Assembly: GCF_006575665.1 (NCBI RefSeq) | Contig: NZ_CP041253.1 | Span: forward strand, 2,145,001-2,209,000 | Reading direction: 5' to 3' | DNA: 64,000 nucleotides | Source of the DNA: Echinicola soli | GTDB lineage: Bacteria > Bacteroidota > Bacteroidia > Cytophagales > Cyclobacteriaceae | Shown here: one piece after another, positions 1-9,594 of the stretch | Layout: the number at the start of each line of letters is the position of its first letter | How positions within the stretch are numbered: the first letter of the stretch is position 1 | Notes under the pieces: generated by a model | Told to the model about the DNA's origin: nothing | Database searches by the model: none | Seen by the model: only the letters and a program-made list of their open reading frames with translations | Made by a program: the position numbers and the translations under genes

Positions 1-979
<979 letters not shown>

Positions 980-1080
980 TGGAGTTGTATTATCTTTTGT
1001 AGGGTCGAAAGGCTTATAAGGAACAGAAAGGAAAAAAAGAAACGCGTTGTCCCTTTTCAGAGAGGGGCACATAAAGAGCT

Positions 1081-1191
1081 TAGGGCGGTACGGCACAGGG
1101 GATCCACCTCTTCCCATCCCGAACAGAGAAGTTAAGCCCTGTCGCGCCGATGGTACTGGGGTCACACCCGGGAGAGTAGGTCGCCGCCCGA
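1081..1191 (+). rRNA. rrf: 5S ribosomal RNA
   Basis: The central conserved 5S sequence is present (cttcccatcccgaacagaga, then agttaag), as is the late ggagagtaggtcg block. The terminal helix I forms between gggcgg at 1083-1088 and ccgccc at 1184-1189, which sets both ends to within a few bases. It follows the 23S gene on the same strand and is followed at once by a strong terminator, as expected for the last gene of an rRNA operon. Confidence 0.95.
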
Positions 1192-1198
1192 TTTTATC

Positions 1199-1236
1199 AA
1201 GGCCCTCCGTATATACGGAGGGCCTTTTCTTTTTTA
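1199..1236 (+). terminator. rRNA operon terminator
   Basis: A perfect inverted repeat (aaggccctccgt, four-base loop atat, acggagggcctt) is followed by a T-rich tract. It lies just after 5S and is a classical intrinsic terminator. Confidence 0.93.
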
Positions 1237-1349
1237 TACCTGGGTGTCCCGTACACGGCTTTCCAAAGAAGGATATCCCCAACCACCGGAATCCATGTTT
1301 TTCGGATCAATCAATATTTCTGGGGGCGGGAGAAGATTTATATTCATTT

Positions 1350-1456
1350 GGTATGTCGCCACGAAGTCGCCAAGACACGAAGTGTTTTGTAGGCAGGTTC
1401 CAAATTTCATGGAAAACAAACAGCTTTGGGTCTTAGAATCTTTGTGGCAAAAAAAC
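1350..1456 (+). repeat. Dispersed intergenic repeat family A, copy 1
   Basis: The stretch with gccaagacacgaagtgtttt and caaacagctttgggtcttag, ending in tttgtggcaaaaaaac, is repeated in reverse orientation at 15158-15262 with few differences. A diverged relative lies at 57496-57628. It sits in the 600-base gene-free gap 1237-1837 after the rRNA operon; the rest of that gap holds a family B copy and no convincing gene. A frame through it (1244-1480) is judged spurious because the same sequence recurs in gaps. Confidence 0.75.
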
Positions 1457-1536
1457 AAAAAGGAAATCCTATTAAAATAAAGGGATTCATGCCCTCAACT
1501 TTTTCGCTTGCCTCCTTTTTAGCATATTTTGAGGAC

Positions 1537-1726
1537 CAAGCAATATTTCTGGAAGATGAGAGATTTCCAGGTGGTTTTGGTAAGCATATTTCTCTTTAAT
1601 TTAGCAATAGTAATGCGTGCTCCGGTATAAAAAAATCAGCGTAAATCTTATTAATTTGCATCATCTGCGTGCTATCGAAACCAACCCTAATCCCCACAAC
1701 TTTTCCGCTTGATCCATTATGCCCTG
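1537..1726 (+). repeat. Dispersed intergenic repeat family B, copy 1
   Basis: It begins with caagcaatatttctgg, contains ggtaagcatatttctcttta, then a core related to aatctgcgccatctgcgtgc, and ends near ttccgcttgatcc. The same order of blocks recurs at 22834-23031, the core alone at 14981-15046, and a diverged core plus end at 15486-15576. The element is only in gene-free DNA. No open frame is shared among copies. Confidence 0.75.
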
Positions 1727-1837
1727 CCTCTTCCAAATGGGTTTTAACGTGAATTTATGGGCATTATTTCAGCGTAATCTACTAAAAGCCACTTGTGGTT
1801 TGTATATTGATATTGTATTTACCTAATTGACTTAACT

Positions 1838-2155
1838 ATGGCCACTAAGAACACATCTTTTGACGAAGTAGAAAAATTACTTCAGGAAATCGGGCATAAA
1901 ATTGAAGAACTTATCACCAAAGGCGCTCAAATGAGTGGGGATGCTAAAGTGGAAGTGGAAAGTAAAGTAGAAGCGCTTAAAAAGGATAAATCTTCTATTG
2001 AAAAGGAATTCCATAGACGGAAGAAAGAGTTTGAGGAAGAATATAATTCAAAAAAGGCGTCCGTAAGCCCTATGCTGGAGAAGTCCAAAGCGCATTTCCT
2101 GGCTGGGCTCAAAGAATTAACGCAAGCAGTCAAGACCCTTATCAAGAATAAATAG
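1838..2155 (+). CDS. Small coiled-coil hypothetical protein
   Basis: This 105-residue protein is not recognised as a named family. It is highly charged and predicted helical throughout. Residues 10-75 show heptad-like spacing (VEKLLQEIGHKIEELI, VESKVEALKKDKSSIEKEF), which suggests a coiled coil. A more amphipathic stretch follows (HFLAGLKELTQAVKTLIKN). There is no signal peptide, membrane segment or cysteine, so it is probably cytoplasmic. It stands alone between the rRNA operon and the ABC-F gene, about 215 bases upstream of the latter. The ATG start is the first in frame and coding composition is good. Function is unknown; a structural or regulatory helper is possible but unsupported. Confidence 0.8.
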   Translation: MATKNTSFDEVEKLLQEIGHKIEELITKGAQMSGDAKVEVESKVEALKKDKSSIEKEFHRRKKEFEEEYNSKKASVSPMLEKSKAHFLAGLKELTQAVKTLIKNK

Positions 2156-2359
2156 GCAGCTTTATTGCTATCTTACTATATTAGTATAAGTTTTCACGAA
2201 AGAGGGTAATTATTCAGCCTGCTCCAGAATACCTAATTCTCCATTCTAAGCATTTACCAAACAATCGCCGCAGTGTATGCCTTTCTGTTCTTGCCATTAA
2301 ACAATAGAAGCTTTAACTATTTCCCAATAGACATTTGCTTCAAACGAGCAATTTTTGCT

Positions 2360-2367
2360 TATTTTTG
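2360..2367 (+). promoter_or_regulatory. -7 element close to the ABC-F start codon
   Basis: The octamer TATTTTTG fits the Bacteroidota -7 consensus TAnnTTTG. It ends four bases before the ATG at 2371, so the transcript would start at or next to the start codon. A TTTG lies at 2334-2337, but the 22-base spacer is longer than the usual 19. Confidence 0.45.
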
Positions 2368-2370
2368 GAC

Positions 2371-4275
2371 ATGAATTACCTTTCTGTAGAGAACCTCTCC
2401 AAAAGCTTTGGAGACAAGCCGCTTTTCCACCAGATTTCTTTTGGAATAGATCAAGGGCAAAAAATTGCTTTAGTAGGTATTAACGGTGCCGGAAAATCCA
2501 CCTTAATGAAGATAATCATGGGACTGGAAATTCCCGACGAGGGAGATGTGGCCATGAATCATGGCATAAAGACAGCCTATGTGCATCAGAATCCCGTTTT
2601 TGAAGCAAACTTGTCCATTTATCAAACCTTGTTTTCAGACTCATCAAGTGAGCCGATAAAGGCGATTGAGCAATATCAAAAAGCGATGCTAATAGCTCAG
2701 TCGGGCAAGGATAATGCTGATGAGCTTAATGCCATCATGGAAAAAATGGACAGGCTACAAGCCTGGGACTTCGAATATCAAATAAAAGAAATACTGGGAA
2801 AACTTGGACTTCATGACACCGATCTTCCAGTTGGTAATCTCTCTGGAGGCCAACGGAAGCGGGTGGCATTGGCCAAGGCTATTTTGGAAAAGCCAGATTT
2901 ACTATTGCTGGATGAACCTACCAATCACTTGGATCTAAAAACGATTGAATGGTTGGAAGAGTATCTTTCCAAGGCTAATCTGTCGCTTTTTATGGTTACA
3001 CACGACCGTTATTTCCTAGAAAAAGTTACCAATGAAATATTGGAGCTGGATGCTGGGAAAATTTTCAGGTACAGTGGTAACTACAGTTATTTCTTGGATA
3101 AAAAAGCAGAAAGAAGGGAAATCGAAGCGACCGAGCAGGAAAAGGCGAAGAGCCTCTATAAAAAAGAACTCGAATGGATTCGCAGACAGCCTAAGGCCAG
3201 AGGCACCAAAGCCAAATACCGAGTTGATGCTTTTGAAGCAACTAAAGAAAAAGCATTCCAACGAAAGGAGGAACGGGAAGTGGCCCTTCAGGTGTCGGCT
3301 AAGAGACTTGGCGGTAAAATTGTTGAAATCGATAAACTCTTCAAGCACTATGGGGATAAAGAGATTGTCACTGATTTTTCATATACCTTTAAAAAAGGCG
3401 ATAAAATTGGGATTGTGGGGCCAAACGGTGCAGGTAAAACCACATTCTTAAATCTTCTTACAGGCGCCCTTGCCCCTGATAAAGGGGATGTAACCATTGG
3501 CCAGACCACTGCTTTTGGCTATTACAGGCAAGAGGAGGGATCATTTGATGAAAGCAAGCGACTTATTGATTTGGTGAAGGAAGTAGCAGAAGTGGTCACA
3601 CTGTCCAATGGCAGCACAATTACGGCATCGCAATTCCTCAATCAGTTTGGTTTTCCACCTAAGCAACAACATACCCCAATATCCAAGCTCTCAGGAGGTG
3701 AAAAAAGGAGGTTACAGCTCTTGATGGTCTTGATCAAGACGCCAAACTTTTTGATTCTTGATGAACCAACCAATGATCTAGATATTGTTACTTTAAATAC
3801 TTTGGAAGAATTTTTGGAAAATTTCCCAGGTTGCATGATTATTGTTTCACATGATCGGTACTTTATGGATCGTTTGGTGGATCACATCTTTGTGTTTAAA
3901 GGTGAAGGCAGGATTAAGGATTTTCCGGGCAATTATACTGATCTAAGGGAGTGGGAGAAGGAAGAGGAGGCCAAGGCTATTGCTGAAAAGCAAGCGGCCA
4001 AGGAACAAAAACCCCTCCAGCAAAAGCCCCCTGAACCTACCAAAAGGGTCAGTAAAGCCTCTTTTATGCAAAAGCAAGAGTTCAAAGAAGTGCAGCAAAA
4101 AATCAGTCACCTTGAGGAAGAGAAAGAAAGCCTCATCAGTAAAATCAATCAAGGTGCCGAAGATCATGAGGCCCTTTTGGAATGGTCTACTACGATCCAA
4201 CGTATTGATGAGAAACTTGAAGAACTTGAATTCAGATGGCTTGAACTGAGCGAGTTGGATGATATTATGAATTAG
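2371..4275 (+). CDS. uup: ABC-F family ATPase, Uup type
   Basis: This 634-residue protein has two ABC ATPase domains and no membrane segments, the layout of ABC-F proteins that act on ribosomes or nucleic acid. Domain 1 has Walker A GINGAGKST (36-44), signature LSGGQ (about 157) and Walker B with DEPTNHLD (about 180). The linker contains the EWIRRQPKARGTKAKYR block typical of Uup. Domain 2 has GPNGAGKTT (about 350), LSGGEKRR (about 440) and DEPTNDLD (about 462). The C-terminal 75 residues form a charged coiled coil, as in Uup. The ATG at 2371 is preferred over an upstream TTG at 2335, which would add a poor 12-residue extension. The next gene starts one base after its stop, which suggests cotranscription. 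Confidence 0.93.
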   Translation: MNYLSVENLSKSFGDKPLFHQISFGIDQGQKIALVGINGAGKSTLMKIIMGLEIPDEGDVAMNHGIKTAYVHQNPVFEANLSIYQTLFSDSSSEPIKAIEQYQKAMLIAQSGKDNADELNAIMEKMDRLQAWDFEYQIKEILGKLGLHDTDLPVGNLSGGQRKRVALAKAILEKPDLLLLDEPTNHLDLKTIEWLEEYLSKANLSLFMVTHDRYFLEKVTNEILELDAGKIFRYSGNYSYFLDKKAERREIEATEQEKAKSLYKKELEWIRRQPKARGTKAKYRVDAFEATKEKAFQRKEEREVALQVSAKRLGGKIVEIDKLFKHYGDKEIVTDFSYTFKKGDKIGIVGPNGAGKTTFLNLLTGALAPDKGDVTIGQTTAFGYYRQEEGSFDESKRLIDLVKEVAEVVTLSNGSTITASQFLNQFGFPPKQQHTPISKLSGGEKRRLQLLMVLIKTPNFLILDEPTNDLDIVTLNTLEEFLENFPGCMIIVSHDRYFMDRLVDHIFVFKGEGRIKDFPGNYTDLREWEKEEEAKAIAEKQAAKEQKPLQQKPPEPTKRVSKASFMQKQEFKEVQQKISHLEEEKESLISKINQGAEDHEALLEWSTTIQRIDEKLEELEFRWLELSELDDIMN

Positions 4276-4276
4276 G

Positions 4277-5302
4277 ATGAAAGAAATTGAGTATGTAATC
4301 ATTGGAGCTGGCCAGTGTGGCCTGTCAGCGGGCAGGTATTTGCAAAAGGCCAATAAGGATTTCATTATTTTGGATCAGCACCTTGAGGTGGGGGATTCTT
4401 GGCGAAATCGTTATGAATCGCTTAAGTTGTTTACCCCTGCTGCATACTGTCAGTTACCGGATTTAAAAATGGCTCTCCCCCCAAATGTCCGACCTACAAA
4501 AAATCAACTTGCTGATTACTTTTCACGTTACGCTAGCCATTTTAACCTCCCTATTCATACCAAAAACAGGGTCGCCGAAATCACCAAGACGGGAGAAACG
4601 TTTTTTATTAAGACAACCTTTGAGGAAATAAAGGCCAAAAAAGTGATCGTTGCCAATGGTCTGTGCCAAAAGCCATTTATCCCTGAGTGGGCTGAAAAGT
4701 TGAATATCCCTTATATCCATAGTAGCCAATACCGAACACCTATCTCTGTAAAAGGCAAAAAGGTGCTGGTCGTAGGAGGGGGGAATTCGGCTGCTCAGAT
4801 TATTGCTGATCTTACCAGTTATTTTGATATTCACTGGTCTACGCTACGGAAGCCCAAATTAAGGTCTTTGACCGTGTTGGGTAAAAATATCCTTTGGTGG
4901 GGAGATAAATTTAATCGCTTGGAAAAGGCTCCCAAAGTAAAGAAAATCAATAAGTCCGAACCTGTTTACCTTTTTGATGAACTTAAAAAGAGCATTAGAA
5001 AAGCTAAAAGACAGCCGGAGGTGATCGGAGCGGGAAGTAATCAGGTTACTTTCTCTAATCAAAAAACCGAGCAATTTGAATTTGTGCTTTTTGCCACAGG
5101 ATTTCTCCCTGATTACAGCTTTGTAAATATCGAGGGTTTTGAAAATGACATGGATACGTTAAGAAAGCAGCATGGTATTTCTAAGATTGCCGGGCTGTAC
5201 TTTTTGGGTATACCCTTTCAGCGCAGCAGAAGCTCTCACCTTATATATGGTAGCCAGAGAGATGCTGAGTTTATCGTAAGGCATGCCAAAAACCCGGTTT
5301 AG
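4277..5302 (+). CDS. FAD/NAD(P)-binding flavoprotein monooxygenase-like protein
   Basis: This 341-residue protein has the fold of single-component flavoprotein monooxygenases and CzcO/TrkA-like flavoproteins. An FAD-binding GAGQCG lies at 10-15, followed by a GDSWRNRYESLKLFTP stretch typical of Baeyer-Villiger/FMO-like enzymes. The second dinucleotide site VGGGNSA is at about 166-171, and FATGF, the usual ATG motif, is at about 272-276. Family members oxidise small molecules with NADPH and oxygen, but the substrate cannot be read from the sequence. It starts one base after the ABC-F stop and converges on the nucleoside phosphorylase. Length is at the short end of the family. The arrangement with uup looks like chance operon sharing. 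Confidence 0.85.
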   Translation: MKEIEYVIIGAGQCGLSAGRYLQKANKDFIILDQHLEVGDSWRNRYESLKLFTPAAYCQLPDLKMALPPNVRPTKNQLADYFSRYASHFNLPIHTKNRVAEITKTGETFFIKTTFEEIKAKKVIVANGLCQKPFIPEWAEKLNIPYIHSSQYRTPISVKGKKVLVVGGGNSAAQIIADLTSYFDIHWSTLRKPKLRSLTVLGKNILWWGDKFNRLEKAPKVKKINKSEPVYLFDELKKSIRKAKRQPEVIGAGSNQVTFSNQKTEQFEFVLFATGFLPDYSFVNIEGFENDMDTLRKQHGISKIAGLYFLGIPFQRSRSSHLIYGSQRDAEFIVRHAKNPV

Positions 5303-5341
5303 TGGCCATTAGTTTAGGGGGATAGGCCAGAAATGTGACTA

Positions 5342-6205
5342 TTAAATACCCTCCAAGGTATGGCGGATCAAGCGGTTCACTACCGCAGCTGGATCATCTA
5401 CGAACTCGTGCGTAATACGATTGGCTACAATGGCATTAAGGCTGAGAACCTCGTGACCAAGCATTTTTCCCATGGCATAATACCCCGCGGTTTCCATCTC
5501 GAAGTTGGTAAGTTGAAAGCCATCTACATCAATAGCTGCCAGTCGTTCGATAATGTCCGGTAAAGCAGGCTTAAGTCTCACTTCTCTACCTTGTGGGCCA
5601 AAAAATCCTGGGCAAGTAGCGGTATTTCCCATAACCACTTCGTTTGTACATAATCTATTAAGCAGGCTCTTGGAGCCTTCAAAACAGTAGGGACGAAAAC
5701 CTAACTGTAGTGATTGCTGAACAGCATCCCCTATGGCCAGTTCTTTTTGGCTGTAGTCCGCTGTATAATATTGCATTAAGGTATCCAAGCCCACGGCAAA
5801 GTTAGAAGCAACCAGTGCCCCTGCGGGAATCTCTTTACGCATGCTTCCTGAAGTGCCTACCCGTACAATCCGGAGGGTAGTATGTTTGGGCTTGATCTTT
5901 CGTGTCTGTAGATCGATATTGACTAATGCATCCAGCTCAGTCATAAAAATTTCAATATTATCAGTGCCCATTCCTGTACTCATCACGGAGAGTCGCTTTC
6001 CCTTGTAAGTACCCGTGTGAGTTACAAACTCCCGCTTGGCGACTTTCACCTCTATCTGGTCAAAGTATTGCGAAATCATGCCTACACGCTCGGGATCACC
6101 CACGGTAATAATACTTGAAGCCAGAAATTCTGGCTTCAAGTTTAAATGATAGATGCTTCCATCAGGATTAATGATAAGTTCAGATGCTGGAATTACCTTA
6201 GCCAT
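5342..6205 (-). CDS. Nucleoside phosphorylase (uridine/purine type)
   Basis: The 287-residue protein belongs to the PNP/UDP phosphorylase family, which cleaves nucleosides with phosphate to base and ribose 1-phosphate. Visible motifs are VGDPERVGM near residue 38 (phosphate-binding loop), TGMGTDNIEIFM, VRVGTSGSM and, late, FEMETAGYYAMG, whose MET contacts ribose in this family. The start is the ATG at 6205 (MAKVIPASEL). A longer frame to 6436 would run through the trhO gene and has a composition unlike the family. The gene follows trhO with a ten-base gap, so the two are probably cotranscribed. Base preference (uracil or purine) is undecided; the family resembles bacterial uridine phosphorylase. 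Confidence 0.88.
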   Translation of the reverse strand: MAKVIPASELIINPDGSIYHLNLKPEFLASSIITVGDPERVGMISQYFDQIEVKVAKREFVTHTGTYKGKRLSVMSTGMGTDNIEIFMTELDALVNIDLQTRKIKPKHTTLRIVRVGTSGSMRKEIPAGALVASNFAVGLDTLMQYYTADYSQKELAIGDAVQQSLQLGFRPYCFEGSKSLLNRLCTNEVVMGNTATCPGFFGPQGREVRLKPALPDIIERLAAIDVDGFQLTNFEMETAGYYAMGKMLGHEVLSLNAIVANRITHEFVDDPAAVVNRLIRHTLEGI

Positions 6206-6215
6206 CGTTGATTGG

Positions 6216-7175
6216 TTATATTTTTTCCGGCTTTCTATGCAATCCTTTGTAGGGATTGTAACCATTGGTGTTTTTTTGATAGTAGCCTGTGCCGTCGTAC
6301 GGACGTTTTTCGGGATGCTCCTTGCATTCGTCGGAGCAAGCTCCTTCATATTTCCAGCCACATTCCTCACAGATAGGCACGTGGATGTTGCATTCCGGAT
6401 TGGCACAGTTGACCATGCGATCAGATATCGTCCCACAACAATGGCACTTGGAAATCACTTTGGGATTGACCTTGTTTACATCTACGGCGACCCTATTGTC
6501 AAATACATAGCATTTTCCTTCAAAATCTGCTCCATCTGCTTCCATGCCATATTTGATGATTCCCCCGTGCAGTTGATATACATCTTCGAATCCCTGCTCA
6601 AGCAGATATGCAGACGCCTTTTCACATTTGATTCCGCCAGTGCAGTAGGTGAGCACCTTTTTGTTTTTGAGATGCTCAAGCGCTTTCACTTTTTCGGGAA
6701 AGTCCCTGAAATTGTCGATGTCCAGTCTTACTGCATTTTTAAAGTGACCAAGTTCATGTTCGTAATTTGACCTTACATCCAGGATGACCACATCATCCTG
6801 ATCCTTCAATGCCCTGAATTCAGCAGGTTCGAGGTGTTTACCTGCTCGTAAGTTTGGGTCGATGTGACGAAGGCTGGAATGAACTATTTCAGGTTTTACC
6901 CTTACATGGATTTTTGCAAATGCATGCTTGTCAAAATGATCCACTTTAAATTCCGTTTTTGCAAATCGTGGATCTGATTTTACATATTCCATGTACTTGT
7001 CACAATCTTCCTTCAGACCGGAAACTGTGCCGTTCAGGCCTTCAGATGAGATGATGATTCGTCCCCGGATATTGTTTTCTACACAGAATAAATGATGTTC
7101 TTCTCTGTATGCCTCAGGATCCTTGATCTCGGCGTAGCAGTAATACAGTAAAACGCTATAATCTAAATTTTCCAT
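6216..7175 (-). CDS. trhO: tRNA uridine(34) hydroxylase, rhodanese-like
   Basis: The 319-residue protein matches the TrhO/YceA family, which makes 5-hydroxyuridine at tRNA position 34 with oxygen. The N-terminal domain includes the RGRIIISSEGLNGTVSG stretch (about 38-54). The rhodanese domain spans about 120-215, with Cys178 in YCTGGIKCEKAS as the catalytic-site cysteine and Cys184 nearby. The C-terminal third (about 243-285) carries eight or more cysteines in C-x2-C-like spacing, suggesting a metal-binding cap as in longer family members. A start at 7175 gives the usual N-terminus. It lies ten bases upstream of the nucleoside phosphorylase. Confidence 0.93.
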   Translation of the reverse strand: MENLDYSVLLYYCYAEIKDPEAYREEHHLFCVENNIRGRIIISSEGLNGTVSGLKEDCDKYMEYVKSDPRFAKTEFKVDHFDKHAFAKIHVRVKPEIVHSSLRHIDPNLRAGKHLEPAEFRALKDQDDVVILDVRSNYEHELGHFKNAVRLDIDNFRDFPEKVKALEHLKNKKVLTYCTGGIKCEKASAYLLEQGFEDVYQLHGGIIKYGMEADGADFEGKCYVFDNRVAVDVNKVNPKVISKCHCCGTISDRMVNCANPECNIHVPICEECGWKYEGACSDECKEHPEKRPYDGTGYYQKNTNGYNPYKGLHRKPEKI

Positions 7176-7183
7176 AACTAAAG

Positions 7184-7200
7184 CCCTGTTTCCGACAGGG
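7184..7200 (-). promoter_or_regulatory. Short hairpin in the trhO leader
   Basis: ccctgt and acaggg form a six-pair GC-rich stem with a five-base loop, eight bases upstream of the trhO start codon. It is followed on the minus strand by cttt only, so it is a weak terminator at best. It could affect translation initiation. Confidence 0.3.
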
Positions 7201-7305
7201 TGTTTTGGTACAAGTTTAAGTTATTAAGTTACTAAAATATATGGTTATTTGTCCACGGTTCTTCGCTAGGAATCCACCGCTGATAGTACCATTTATTGCC
7301 CATCC

Positions 7306-7944
7306 TTAATTCTTCATTGCCACGGCAGGATTACCAAAAACTGTAGTTTCTTCCTCCACGTCGGCCACCACTACTGAGCCAGCTCCTACACGCGCGTCCT
7401 TTCCGATTTTCACACCGGCTACCACCGTCACACCAGAACCGATAAAGGCTCCCTTCTCGATGGTCACCCCAGAGTTGATCACAGCGCCTGCCCCTACCTG
7501 TACAAAATCGCCCAGCTTGGCACCGTGGTCAATGGTAGCAGCGGTATGGAATATCCCGTGACTGCCTATTTCGGCACCTGTCCCAATATTTACCCCGGCA
7601 TTAATGAAGTTTCCATGACCAATAACCGCATCAGTGGAAATATAAGCCGTTTTATGAATTGCATTTATGGGCTGGGTCTTTCTTCTTTCATTGAGCAATT
7701 TTACCAGAAATTGCCGATACTGATTATCATCCACTGCCACAAAAGCCTCGGATTTTTTACCGATTAGCTTCAAATAGCCATCATCTTCCGGGTTTCCCAA
7801 TACGGGAACGACGTTTATCTCCGTACCGTGCAGGCTTTCGTCCTCATCCAAAAAGCCATAGACCGTAACCTCATTGCTGTTGAATATTTCCAAGGCTGGC
7901 TGGGCGATGCCTTTAGCACCTAATATAATTACTGGTTTTTCCAT
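7306..7944 (-). CDS. NeuD/PglD-like sugar O- or N-acyltransferase
   Basis: This 212-residue protein has a Rossmann-like N-terminal domain (VIILGAKGIAQPALEIF, 5-21) that in PglD and NeuD binds the nucleotide sugar. From about 95 it has a left-handed beta helix of hexapeptide repeats ([IV]G-x4) that binds acetyl-CoA. The histidine in ATIDHGAKLGD corresponds to the catalytic base of PglD. Such enzymes acetylate UDP-linked amino sugars or sialic acids. No capsule or glycosylation cluster surrounds it, so the substrate is unknown. It is a single gene with its own near-consensus promoter (7965-7996). Confidence 0.85.
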   Translation of the reverse strand: MEKPVIILGAKGIAQPALEIFNSNEVTVYGFLDEDESLHGTEINVVPVLGNPEDDGYLKLIGKKSEAFVAVDDNQYRQFLVKLLNERRKTQPINAIHKTAYISTDAVIGHGNFINAGVNIGTGAEIGSHGIFHTAATIDHGAKLGDFVQVGAGAVINSGVTIEKGAFIGSGVTVVAGVKIGKDARVGAGSVVVADVEEETTVFGNPAVAMKN

Positions 7945-7964
7945 GCTTTCAGTCGTTTAGTCCG

Positions 7965-7996
7965 CAAAATTACAGCAAATTCCTGTTGGAACCAAA
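7965..7996 (-). promoter_or_regulatory. Promoter of the NeuD-like gene
   Basis: On the minus strand TTTG (7993-7996), a 20-base spacer and TAATTTTG (7965-7972) match the Bacteroidota sigma-A consensus. The start codon is about 20 bases downstream. Confidence 0.65.
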
Positions 7997-7999
7997 ACA

Positions 8000-9292
8000 T
8001 CATTTTGCTGGTCTCAAGACGTTTTGCCCAATTTTACAATCCAGGCATTTTTTTGGATGGCAATAACCATGGTGGATGCCGATCATTCCTTGCGTATCAA
8101 AAGCATTTTCCGGTGACCAATCTTCCTTTTCAAAGGATGCGATTATCCGGTTTTGCTCTGCCGGGATTTCTTGTAAAAAGTCAAAACACCGTTCCCGCCA
8201 AGGCGCCTCATCTACAAATTGGCCATAAGCATACCAAAGTGGCACAATGAAATTGATCCCCAGCAGATAAATGGTCTGATTGCTTAGCAATCTATTTTGG
8301 CGTTTTAGACCAGGTTTGCTCAGTTGATAATGATGTTCCCAGTAAGTGTTTGGTTTTGCATGAAAAAACACCATTAAATCTTTTATGGAATGAATTTTTT
8401 TTGTCAGAAAGGAAAATAGACCTGGGCTTTTGGAAAGTACTGCTGCAAGTTGGCCAATACGGACCGAGGGGTAATTACTCGGCCTTACCCGCATAAATCG
8501 CCATTCAGAAGGATAAACAGCTTCCTGTAGCTGATACTTTTTTCGGTAAAATTCATATTCCTTCTTTAAAAAAATGGTATAATCATCCGCTTCAGATTGA
8601 TAGCAAAAGCCTGCTTGGCCTAGCAGTAAGGCTTCCTGTATCAATGGTTGGTCGGCATGTTTTTTAAGCAATCGATAGGGCATGGCACGTGCCAGTTTGA
8701 GCATGGGCGTGCTGTTCACTTTAAATCCGAAGCAATAGAAAAGCCATCTGTAGGCCACTTCTTCCCAGTCACCGGCGGTGGCTGCCACTTCTTTATGGAT
8801 GAGCGATGATTTGAGGTGTAACCGTTCTACCAGTGCTCGTTCGAGCATAGAAAACTTGATGATGGGCTTTACATGATCCAAAAAATCGCTGCAAAGCAAT
8901 TGTTTGCGCGTATTTATCAATCGTTGGTAGTTTCTAAGTACATCCAGGAACACTTTGCCTTTTAGCGCTAAGGTGGGAATAGTGGTGCCATCCTTTCTGC
9001 GCACTTCCTGATCATGCTCCCAAACGACGTGCAGGATGACCGAGTCATAATTTATATCCTCTTCATGACCATGGGCATTCCAATCAGAGGAACGGATATG
9101 AACCTCAATATTACCAAAAAGATCTATTTTGTCAATGACGATATGCGCCTCTGAAAAGTCCGGTCCTTCATGGAAATTTTGAAAACCAATTTTCTTGATT
9201 TCCAACTCCGAATCAGCGACCGTCGTCAGTCCCCGTTTGTCAAAATATTGGTACTTCCACAAAGCATGGATGAAATCCTCCTTAAAACTCAT
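8000..9292 (-). CDS. DUF2851 family protein
   Basis: The 430-residue protein matches the DUF2851 family, which is widespread in Bacteroidota and of unknown function. Recognisable parts are the N-terminus (MSFKEDFIHALWKYQYFD), the acidic GPDFSEAHIVID block, and the GNIEVHIRSSDWNAHGH motif with conserved His and Asp. The C-terminus HHGYCHPKKCLDC carries three cysteines that could bind a metal with nearby histidines. There is no signal peptide, so it is probably cytoplasmic. The gene stands alone, with the pyrF relic and islet upstream of it. Confidence 0.88.
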   Translation of the reverse strand: MSFKEDFIHALWKYQYFDKRGLTTVADSELEIKKIGFQNFHEGPDFSEAHIVIDKIDLFGNIEVHIRSSDWNAHGHEEDINYDSVILHVVWEHDQEVRRKDGTTIPTLALKGKVFLDVLRNYQRLINTRKQLLCSDFLDHVKPIIKFSMLERALVERLHLKSSLIHKEVAATAGDWEEVAYRWLFYCFGFKVNSTPMLKLARAMPYRLLKKHADQPLIQEALLLGQAGFCYQSEADDYTIFLKKEYEFYRKKYQLQEAVYPSEWRFMRVRPSNYPSVRIGQLAAVLSKSPGLFSFLTKKIHSIKDLMVFFHAKPNTYWEHHYQLSKPGLKRQNRLLSNQTIYLLGINFIVPLWYAYGQFVDEAPWRERCFDFLQEIPAEQNRIIASFEKEDWSPENAFDTQGMIGIHHGYCHPKKCLDCKIGQNVLRPAK

Positions 9293-9505
9293 GATAAAAA
9301 GTCATCTTGAATTTGAAATTCTAAAACTAAACCATTTCCCATGTTCTGGAATTTAGCGGAAAATCTGATAAACAGAAAAATATCCTCTAGGAAACCAATA
9401 GTTTAGGTTTTTACCGATTATAACTGGCGATAAATAGTAGTAAAACTATGTTTTGTGTTGATTTTGTTTCACTATTCTATCCCCTCTTCAGTCTTATCAG
9501 CCTGC

Positions 9506-9590
9506 CATCCTACTTCCCGCATCTTCACTGGTTATATCTGTCAAGCAACTTTGCCATTTCCGCCTGGAGTTTTTGTGTAAGATCCTCTTA
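9506..9590 (-). pseudogene. Relic of a pyrF 3' end (possible attachment-site duplicate)
   Basis: On the minus strand about 20 codons read DLTQKLQAEMAKLLDRYNQ then stop. They align with the last residues of intact pyrF at 13772 ([19 protein letters not shown], stop). Nucleotide identity is roughly 70 percent by eye over 80 bases. A perfect 16-base match (catcctacttcccgca) lies just after the stop codons, at 9506-9521 and 13753-13768. Orientation matches intact pyrF. The upstream side ends in a TAA next to the receptor stop codon. The pair of pyrF ends brackets the 4.2 kb islet, as after integration at a gene 3' end. The rest of the 300-base gap 9293-9594 shows nothing recognisable. Confidence 0.7.
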
Positions 9591-9594
9591 CCAA

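Noticed and set aside
5303..5341. Possible terminator tggcc/ggcca between convergent genes
   Set aside because: The stem is only five pairs with no T-run.
6206..6436. N-terminal extension of the nucleoside phosphorylase
   Set aside because: It would overlap trhO and has a basic, low-quality sequence; the family start fits ATG 6205.
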